12,162 bases of DNA. Origin: Planctomycetales bacterium. GTDB taxonomy: Bacteria; Planctomycetota; SBBH01. The notes beneath the pieces were generated by a model. It made no database searches. It saw only the letters and a list, made by a program, of their open reading frames with translations, and was not told where the DNA came from. Position numbers and translations under genes: made by a program. Location of the stretch: positions 1 to 12,162 of the forward strand of contig SBBH01000055.1 of assembly GCA_005239795.1 (NCBI GenBank), written 5' to 3'. Of the stretch, positions 1 to 5,632 are shown in pieces. Position 1 is the stretch's first letter, and each line of letters opens with the position of its first letter.

Positions 1-117
1 GCGCGCGAGATCAAGCATTGCTGTTTGGTGTTTTCATGTACCTGCCCACTTCTCCCAAGTTGGGAGAAGTGGACAGGTAAATGAAAACACCAAACAGCAA
101 TGCTTGATCTCGCGCGC
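1..117. repeat. Long imperfect palindrome with two 58-bp arms
   Basis: Base i pairs with base 118-i around a single central base (G59). Only two mismatches occur in the 58-bp arms, at 38/80 (G against A) and 45/73 (C against A). The inner part (ACTTCTCCCAA, G, TTGGGAGAAGT) is perfect. The right arm contains the nuoH start codon and its first six codons, so the left arm carries the same codons inverted on the minus strand. Because the palindrome begins at the window edge and includes coding sequence, it may be a fold-back artefact at a contig end. A natural hairpin or mobile-element end is the alternative. Confidence 0.9.
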
Positions 118-1449
118 TACTTTCAGACGGCGCTCCTGCCGGCGGCGCTTGAATTCCTTGAGGAGAACGCCGCGCTCGTCGGGACGCTGCTCTGGCTCTT
201 GGCGGCCGGGGCCTTGGCCGCCAACGTTTTTCTCATCGTCCGGATCAAGCAGAACGCCGCCGGGATCCCCCGGATGGGAACGGTGGTAGACCTCGTGACG
301 CTCCGCCTCATGCCGCCGGCCCTAGGGCGCCTTCTCGTTTTGGCTCAGACGGCGGCGGCGGCGGCGCTCGTCGGGCTCGGCTGGGTGTTAAGAGAGAAGC
401 CGGCGGTGGTTCATGAAGCGCTCGCGCGCCTCGGCGCGGTGCCTCAGGCGGTTCTCGCATTTGGGCTCCTCCTAGCCCTCTCTGCCGCTGCAGCCGGTAT
501 CGTCTCGGTCCTCCCGATGCTCTTCGTGTGGCTTGAGCGGAAGATCTCGGCCCACATGCAGGACCGGTTAGGTCCCATGTACGTGGGGGGATGGCACGGC
601 TGGTCGCAGACGATCGCGGACGCCATCAAGCTCTTGTTGAAGGAGGACATCGTCCCGGCCCGTGCCGACCGCTTTTATTTCAAGCTGGCTCCCTATCTCA
701 TCTTTGCTGCGGCGTTCGCGGCCTTGCCGGTGATCCCGATCGGCGTCCTGGGCTCGATCGAGAACGGCGTGGTGCTCGCGGCCGCGAACCTCAACATCGG
801 CCTCTTGTATCTTTTGGGGATCTCCTCGATTGGCGTCATCGGGATCCTGATGGCCGGCTGGGCTTCGAACAACAAATGGTCTCTCTTAGGGGCGATGCGC
901 TCGGCGGCGCAGGTCATTTCCTACGAAATCCCGACGGGGGTGACCCTCCTGGCGGTGATCGTCGCCGCCGGATCGATGAACCTGGCCGAGATCGTCGAGG
1001 CCCAGAAGGGATTTGCGAACTGGTACGTTTTTCAGAGCCCGTTCCTGGCGATGGCCTTTGTCCTCTTTTACGTTGGGATCCTGGCCGAGACGAATCGCGC
1101 CCCCTTCGACATCCCCGAGGCGGAATCAGAACTGGTGGCCGGGTTCCATACAGAGTACACGGGACTGAGATTCGCATTTTTCTTCCAGGCCGAATACGTC
1201 AATATGTTCGTGGGATCCCTGATCGCGAGCCTCTGCTTTTTGGGGGGGTGGTACCCCAATTTCGGCGTCCCGGGGATCGGCGCCTTCGTTTTGATTGCGA
1301 AAGCCTTCTCCCTGGTGCTCCTCATGATGTGGATCCGTTGGACATTGCCCCGGGTGCGTGTCGATCAGCTCATGCACTTAGGGTGGAAGGTCCTCCTCCC
1401 TTTCGCTTTCGTCTGCGTGATCGGGACCGCCTGGCTGACGGCCTTCTAA
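100..1449 (+). CDS. nuoH: NADH-quinone oxidoreductase subunit H (complex I membrane subunit)
   Basis: This 449-residue polytopic membrane protein matches NuoH/Nqo8, the subunit that joins the quinone chamber of respiratory complex I to its proton-pumping arm. Seen directly are ERK (146-148), RLGPMYVGG (156-164), IADAIKLLLKEDIVP (172-186), SNNKWSLLGAMR (257-268) and the loop TNRAPFDIPEAESELVAGF (331-349) followed by EYTG. These are family hallmarks. The E. coli protein is about 325 residues. This one has about 110 extra residues before ERK, with hydrophobic stretches near 27-48 and 77-96, as in some long NuoH variants. The ATG at 100 is the only plausible start, because an in-frame stop lies at 82-84. 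No Shine-Dalgarno sequence is visible and the upstream DNA is the palindrome, so the true 5' context is uncertain. No other nuo gene is present. Confidence 0.95.
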   Translation: MLDLARYFQTALLPAALEFLEENAALVGTLLWLLAAGALAANVFLIVRIKQNAAGIPRMGTVVDLVTLRLMPPALGRLLVLAQTAAAAALVGLGWVLREKPAVVHEALARLGAVPQAVLAFGLLLALSAAAAGIVSVLPMLFVWLERKISAHMQDRLGPMYVGGWHGWSQTIADAIKLLLKEDIVPARADRFYFKLAPYLIFAAAFAALPVIPIGVLGSIENGVVLAAANLNIGLLYLLGISSIGVIGILMAGWASNNKWSLLGAMRSAAQVISYEIPTGVTLLAVIVAAGSMNLAEIVEAQKGFANWYVFQSPFLAMAFVLFYVGILAETNRAPFDIPEAESELVAGFHTEYTGLRFAFFFQAEYVNMFVGSLIASLCFLGGWYPNFGVPGIGAFVLIAKAFSLVLLMMWIRWTLPRVRVDQLMHLGWKVLLPFAFVCVIGTAWLTAF

Positions 1450-4400
1450 TCTAGAAAGTTCTGCTGCCAGTCGGGGCGCGCCGGAGCCCCGGTTTTGAGC
1501 ATCTGCCGCCAGGCGCCGTCAGTGAGCCGATCGGCGGCCGGGTGCTTGAATTCGTAAGTGGAGTAGACCGGCCCGGCCGCCAGGAAAAAGGTCCCGTCGG
1601 GGCAGGGGACCGCCACCACGCAGAGGTCGAGCGTCCCCGTCGCCGCCTCGACCACGAGCCCCGAGGAGACGGGGCCGGTGCAGACATCCGCCGCCAGGAC
1701 CGTTTTGGTGTCTGCGTTCCCGGCTGTCGCGTATTCGAGCTGGTCCTTGAAACGCGCCAGGAAGAGTTTCTGCTCCTTGGACAGGGGCGTCCCGGCGAGC
1801 TCGCTTTGGGCGATGGCGAGAATCTTCTCCAGGAGATTTTCGAACCTCTGGAACTCTTCGACGCGTTTCTTGTCGATCCCCGCGATCTCTGAGAGCCCCT
1901 GGCGCGTCATCGCCGAGAGCGAAAGAAGTCGCGCATAGAGTTCCGGGAGAGGCTCCACCCAGCTGGCGGGGATATCGAAACCTTTATCCCCTCCTTTCTC
2001 AGCTGCATACATCTGTTTGGCATACAGGATCGTGTCATGGCGCAGGGTGCCCCAGGACCCCAGCGCTGCGTTCAGGGATTTGTCCTGCCAGGCGGTCGAG
2101 CGCATGAAGGAGGGATACCCTTCGGGGAGGGGATGCAGGAGCGGTTCGAGCGACCAGAGCCATCCGCTGTAGAGGTTTGCGGTCCGGGCTGTTTCCGGAA
2201 GGCGTTGGGTCTCGAGGCGCAGGGTTTTCATCGCTTTTTCGTACCCGTCGTAATCGGCATCCCCGGATTTCTCGAGAATGGCGAGCGCCCGGTCGCTTCC
2301 CATTGCCGCCAGGACATCCAGCCCCCGCGCGAATCCTCGAATGGAAAAGCCGTTGGTTTCGCAGTAGGTGAAAGGGGCGCCGCTTCCCGAATACTTTTTC
2401 ACGGCGGGGTAGACCAGTCTTTGCATCCAGTGGGCGTCGGGGGTGAAGCGCTGTCCCAGGAGGCGCAGGCCTTGCGTGGCCTCTGCGATCTTTTCCGGCG
2501 CGCCAGTCTCATCCTCCCATACCGTGATCATCCCGGTCCCACCGTAGACGGCCGGCTTCCGGCGGGCGGTCAGATGGCGCTGGGCCGCCGCGAGAGCCTC
2601 GGGGAAGGTCGCCAGCTCTTCGGGCGTTTCTTTGAGCTCATGGGCCACCTCGCGGTAGTCGCGCCAGGTGAGGTCGTCGGAGAGTCCCGAGAAGAAGGCG
2701 CTCGTCGCGTAGATCCGATCGAGCAGATCGCAGGCCTTCCTTCCGTCGGCGAGCGTCTCCCGGGCGAGCCAGTCCGAAATCAGGAAGGCGGCCAGTGTCT
2801 GGCGATGGATATCCGCGGACCCCTCCATCGTGATGGGGATCCCCTTCGGCATGACGCTCCGGTCTCCCCTGTCCTCGGTTTCCTGGATCAGGAAGGTCAT
2901 CCGCCCGAGCCAGATCATCGCCCGGAAATAGCGCGAAAGAAGCGGCGTGCGCGTGTAATGGCTCCGGGGGATGTACTGGGTGTAATCCTCCGCACAGCCG
3001 AACAAGGGGGATGCGGCGACCCTTTCGGCGTGTGCGAGGATGAAGGAGAGTTCTTGATTGACCTCCTCTTGGAGTCCCGCAGGAAGTGGAAGGAGGGCGG
3101 GAAGGCCCGCCGCAGTAGCGATCTCAGTCGCCGCCGGTTTTTCGAACTTTTTCTGATAGAGCATGAGGAACCGGCGGACGGACTCCGCTTCGGCGAGGTT
3201 CTTGATCTTCCGATCGAAATTCATCCATTCCCGGCCGTCGTTGGGGTCGAATCCCATGAATTTTTGGAGGTGGCCGTGCTCGGCGAAAAACGCCTTCACG
3301 GTTTCCTCGGAAGGGCTTTCCTTTCCGTCGGCCGTCATCTCGTCGAGTTGCGCGAGAAACCATCCCCCTTTAAGCCCCACCATTTCGAGGGCCGGCGGGA
3401 ACTCCGTCCCCCCGTCCGCTGAGGAGAGGAGCGCGTCCGCCACCGCTAGGTACTGCGCGGCCAATTCCGTGGAGGAGCGAAGCGCCGCCGGGCTCCCGGC
3501 GATCGCCGAAACGGCGCGATTCCTCAAGTGGCGCACGAGCGCCGCCAAGTCGGGAGCCATCAATTCCGTCTCGAGCGCCGCCAGGGATTCCTCGAAATGG
3601 ATGTGGTAGTGATGGAGGAGCGCGTCACTCGTCACCAGGACCGGCACGCGCTTGTCCTCAAGGATCTCGTACGCTTCGGGGAACTCATCAGGCCCCCACG
3701 GCGCCACCGCGAACCCTCTTTCCAGGAGGGCGCTTCGCGCCGCCGGCGAGAGTGTCAAGTTGATCTCCTGCCAGTTTTGGATCTTGGCCGGGTCGATCGG
3801 GAAACGCGTCTCCTTGAAGGAGGGAACAGCGTCCGCTTTTACAGGGGTGTGGTAACGCGCGAAAAGAGCGGACAGCCTCTCGGCATGGTGGACGACCGGG
3901 GCGCCGTCCGCCGCGGCACGGATCTCCTCCCCGGGCCCGGCCCGGACTTCCCCCTGGGGCGAGGTCAGCACGACGAGCCCCGCGAAGACGGCGACGGAAA
4001 GACGGGAGCCCTTCATGTTCGCGTTCGTGGTCATGGCGTTCTCCTGTGCATTGGGATCACCGGTTTCGCAGTGGATCCGGAAGCGCGTCCCGAGCGCTTT
4101 TACCGGCCCGAACGGGGTTTCGATGACAAAAGGGGTGTCTGCCGCGTGAGGAGCGACGTTGGCGTAGAGGGTCCCCCGCACGAGGCTAACCGCCGGGGCT
4201 TCCCCCGAGCTGGCCAACCACTCGATTTTCGTGCCGGGAGTCCAGGAAAGCGTCGAGCCGTCGGTAAGGCGCCGGCTGAGGATCTCGGCGGTCAGCGGCG
4301 GCGTTTTCGGGACAGGCTTTTTTTGAAGATTGAGCCACAGCCATCCCGCTCCCGCGGCCGTCAGCGCGAGAACCGCCGCGGCCGCCCAAACCCTCGGCGT

Positions 4401-4643
4401 CCAGGCCGGGCGCGCGCGCGTTTCTTCCGCCAAGGCCGGGACGCCGTCCTCATTTTCATAGCGAAAGCGAAGCGACGAGACCTCCTTGGAAAGATTTGTC
4501 AACTGGGAGAGGGCATCCCGGCAGGCGGGGCAGGCCGTCAGGTGGATTTCGATCTCGCGCCGCTCGGCTTCCGGCAGTTCGCCGTCGAGATATCCTGACA
4601 GCCGGTCCCCCGGATGCGGTCCGTTTTCAGACTTGTCAGGCAT
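1446..4643 (-). CDS. Anti-sigma factor fused to FecR-like and DUF3160 domains
   Basis: This is a 1065-residue multidomain protein. Residues 10-50 form an anti-sigma zinc finger (zf-HC2) with H34, C38 and C41. One membrane helix lies at about 85-106. A FecR-like domain spans about 120-245 (LGTRFRI at 184-190, then VFAGLVVLTSPQGEV). The rest, from about 275 (start FKETRFPID), resembles DUF3160, including LVTSDALLHHYHIHFEESL-type sequence. The layout predicts a cytoplasmic sigma-binding head and a large extracytoplasmic body. The ATG lies inside the 3' end of the upstream sigma gene (8-bp overlap, ATGCCTGA), indicating translational coupling. The stop overlaps the convergent nuoH stop by 4 bp. 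The function of DUF3160 is unknown. Acting as the sensor or effector that controls sigma release is inference from the fusion. Domain calls are firm for the zinc finger and DUF3160, and moderate for FecR. Confidence 0.88.
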   Translation of the reverse strand: MPDKSENGPHPGDRLSGYLDGELPEAERREIEIHLTACPACRDALSQLTNLSKEVSSLRFRYENEDGVPALAEETRARPAWTPRVWAAAAVLALTAAGAGWLWLNLQKKPVPKTPPLTAEILSRRLTDGSTLSWTPGTKIEWLASSGEAPAVSLVRGTLYANVAPHAADTPFVIETPFGPVKALGTRFRIHCETGDPNAQENAMTTNANMKGSRLSVAVFAGLVVLTSPQGEVRAGPGEEIRAAADGAPVVHHAERLSALFARYHTPVKADAVPSFKETRFPIDPAKIQNWQEINLTLSPAARSALLERGFAVAPWGPDEFPEAYEILEDKRVPVLVTSDALLHHYHIHFEESLAALETELMAPDLAALVRHLRNRAVSAIAGSPAALRSSTELAAQYLAVADALLSSADGGTEFPPALEMVGLKGGWFLAQLDEMTADGKESPSEETVKAFFAEHGHLQKFMGFDPNDGREWMNFDRKIKNLAEAESVRRFLMLYQKKFEKPAATEIATAAGLPALLPLPAGLQEEVNQELSFILAHAERVAASPLFGCAEDYTQYIPRSHYTRTPLLSRYFRAMIWLGRMTFLIQETEDRGDRSVMPKGIPITMEGSADIHRQTLAAFLISDWLARETLADGRKACDLLDRIYATSAFFSGLSDDLTWRDYREVAHELKETPEELATFPEALAAAQRHLTARRKPAVYGGTGMITVWEDETGAPEKIAEATQGLRLLGQRFTPDAHWMQRLVYPAVKKYSGSGAPFTYCETNGFSIRGFARGLDVLAAMGSDRALAILEKSGDADYDGYEKAMKTLRLETQRLPETARTANLYSGWLWSLEPLLHPLPEGYPSFMRSTAWQDKSLNAALGSWGTLRHDTILYAKQMYAAEKGGDKGFDIPASWVEPLPELYARLLSLSAMTRQGLSEIAGIDKKRVEEFQRFENLLEKILAIAQSELAGTPLSKEQKLFLARFKDQLEYATAGNADTKTVLAADVCTGPVSSGLVVEAATGTLDLCVVAVPCPDGTFFLAAGPVYSTYEFKHPAADRLTDGAWRQMLKTGAPARPDWQQNFLD

Positions 4644-5157
4644 GGTCGGCCTCCGTTGCCAAGAGAGTTCTCAGTCGCTCGCGGGCCCGGTGCAGGCGGG
4701 ACATCACCGTTCCGGCGGGAATCTCGGCGCGCTCGGCGATCTGGGCGTAGCGCAGGCCCTCGATCTCGCGCAGGAGGAGGACCGCGCGCTCTTCGGCCGG
4801 CAAGGCTTGGACGGCTTGCCAGACCCTCTGGGTGCGCTCGGTCCCCGCCAGGAGCGCAAGGGGCGACGAGGGGTTCCCCCGCGCCGAGGCGCGCGCCAGA
4901 TCCCGCGTCACGAGCGCCTCGCGCTTCCGGCGCCGCCGGCCATCCAGGGCCAGCCGCACGGCGGCGGTGTGGAGATAGGCCGCGGGATTGTCGACCCCCC
5001 TTGCGAGCGCCTCGCGAGAGCGAAGCACCGCTTCCTGGCAGACGTCGCGTGCCTCGTGCTCATCATTCAGGATCCTTGCGACGGACCGGTAGACATCCTG
5101 GCACAAAAGCCCCCAGGCGTCGGGGAGGCGCTGGCCCCAATGTGACTCTGTCGGCAC
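4636..5157 (-). CDS. ECF-type RNA polymerase sigma factor
   Basis: This 173-residue protein has only sigma regions 2 and 4, the mark of extracytoplasmic-function sigma factors. Region 2 covers about 20-75 (VYRSVARILNDEHEARDVCQ, then a basic DGRRRRKR stretch). Region 4 covers about 113-166 (ALPAEERAVLLLREIEG, then a helix-turn-helix ending PAGTVMSRLHRARERLR). It would direct polymerase to a small regulon that probably includes its own operon, held in check by the anti-sigma protein encoded directly downstream with an 8-bp overlap. The start is GTG. It follows AAAGGAGGT, but GGAGG is only 2 nt from the GTG, which is unusually close. No in-frame ATG exists nearby, and the next possible start is TTG at codon 18. 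The ECF subgroup cannot be set from sequence alone. Confidence 0.95.
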   Translation of the reverse strand: MPTESHWGQRLPDAWGLLCQDVYRSVARILNDEHEARDVCQEAVLRSREALARGVDNPAAYLHTAAVRLALDGRRRRKREALVTRDLARASARGNPSSPLALLAGTERTQRVWQAVQALPAEERAVLLLREIEGLRYAQIAERAEIPAGTVMSRLHRARERLRTLLATEADHA

Positions 5158-5158
5158 G

Positions 5159-5167
5159 ACCTCCTTT
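5159..5167 (-). promoter_or_regulatory. Strong Shine-Dalgarno very close to the sigma-factor GTG
   Basis: Read on the minus strand this is AAAGGAGGT, a near-perfect anti-16S match, followed by one base and then GTG. Only 2 nt lie between GGAGG and the start codon, shorter than the usual 5-9 nt. It supports translation beginning near 5157 but leaves the exact start slightly uncertain. Confidence 0.7.
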
Positions 5168-5172
5168 CTACA

Positions 5173-5203
5173 CAGACGACGCCGGGAGGGAAGGTTTTAT
5201 TCC
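5173..5203 (-). promoter_or_regulatory. Candidate ECF promoter of the sigma/anti-sigma operon
   Basis: On the minus strand, GGAATAAA (5203-5196) lies upstream of CGTCGTCT (5181-5174), with 17 nt between GGAAT and the first CGTC. ECF sigma factors commonly use a -35 of the GGAA(C/T) type and a -10 containing CGTC or GTC, and often transcribe their own operon. A start near 5168-5171 would leave a leader of about a dozen bases, just enough for the Shine-Dalgarno. That this is the cognate autoregulated promoter is inference. Confidence 0.5.
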
Positions 5204-5245
5204 TGCTTTTTTTCTGGTTTTTGGGGAGGGTGGGATTTGCCCGTG

Positions 5246-5274
5246 TTTACAGGGTCCGGCATCCGGGACATAAT
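5246..5274 (+). promoter_or_regulatory. sigma70-like promoter of fmdB, predicted leaderless
   Basis: TTTACA (5246-5251, 5 of 6 matches to TTGACA) and CATAAT (5269-5274, 5 of 6 matches to TATAAT) are separated by exactly 17 bp. The ATG of the zinc-ribbon gene begins at 5282, 8 nt after the last base of the -10 box, where transcription would normally start. No Shine-Dalgarno fits between them. A leaderless mRNA is the direct prediction. Confidence 0.7.
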
Positions 5275-5281
5275 AGTCGGC

Positions 5282-5530
5282 ATGCCGATCTACGAATACA
5301 CTTGCACCGCCTGCGGCAAAGAATACGAACTCCTGGTCCGAAGCGCGCAAGTCCCACCCGCCTGTCCGCATTGCGCAAGTCCCAAAGCCAAAAAGCGCTT
5401 TTCCACCTTTGGCGTGGCGACGGGGGTGGCTCCCGCCAACTCTTGCGGAATGCCGCAATCTTCCGCGCCCCGGTTCGAAGGGGATTGCGGCGCCTCCTGG
5501 TGCAAGCCGGACGGGGGCTGCGCGGAGTGA
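5282..5530 (+). CDS. FmdB-family zinc ribbon protein
   Basis: This small 82-residue protein begins MPIYEYTCTACGKEYELLV, the characteristic start of the FmdB/putative regulatory zinc-ribbon family. Two CxxC knuckles (C8/C11 and C28/C31) would bind one zinc. The C-terminal half is rich in Gly, Ser and Cys, as usual for the family. The family was named after a gene next to formamidase and its biochemical role remains unclear. I chose ATG 5282 rather than the in-frame GTG about 45 nt upstream because the family motif starts exactly here and because the promoter places transcription initiation at this base. It is divergent from the sigma-factor operon, with 124 bp between the start codons. A 35-bp heptad array begins 8 bp after its stop. 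Confidence 0.9.
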   Translation: MPIYEYTCTACGKEYELLVRSAQVPPACPHCASPKAKKRFSTFGVATGVAPANSCGMPQSSAPRFEGDCGASWCKPDGGCAE

Positions 5531-5538
5531 AAGCGTGA

Positions 5539-5573
5539 CACAGGTCGCCAGTCCCCAGTTTCCAGTCTTCAGG
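5539..5573. repeat. Heptad array, five degenerate 7-bp units ending mostly in CCAGT
   Basis: In strict 7-bp register the units are CACAGGT, CGCCAGT, CCCCAGT, TTCCAGT and CTTCAGG. CCCCAGT-type heptamers resemble the short tandemly repeated repetitive (STRR) sequences known in filamentous cyanobacteria. That is resemblance only, not a claim of relatedness. CCAGTCCCC (5548-5556) is the reverse complement of GGGGACTGG at 5622-5630. Confidence 0.75.
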
Positions 5574-5586
5574 GAGCATTCATTTT

Positions 5587-5628
5587 GGGATCCGGGTGTT
5601 GGGGACCGGGGACCGGGGACCGGGGACT
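5587..5628. repeat. Heptad array with GGGGACC core, six 7-bp units
   Basis: The units are GGGATCC, GGGTGTT, three identical GGGGACC, then GGGGACT. The array ends 4 bp before the GTG start of the ferredoxin fusion gene, and its last unit supplies the only Shine-Dalgarno-like sequence (GGGGA) for that gene. It is the opposite-strand counterpart of the CCAGT-type array just upstream. Confidence 0.85.
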
Positions 5629-5632
5629 GGTT

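Noticed and set aside
2037..3422. Long plus-strand open frame of 461 codons
   Set aside because: It lies antisense to the DUF3160 coding sequence, is rich in Arg, Gly and Pro, and shows no domain. It is a by-product of high GC.
3528..4598. Plus-strand open frame of 356 codons
   Set aside because: Antisense to the anti-sigma domains, whose zinc finger and helix are clear. Arg-rich with no recognisable domain.
5204..5220. T-rich run as terminator
   Set aside because: No stem precedes it on the plus strand, and it lies in a divergent promoter region.
5585..5632. TTG start extending the ferredoxin fusion protein
   Set aside because: The added 16 residues merely translate the GGGGACC repeats (GPGTGD-like) and precede the first ferredoxin strand.
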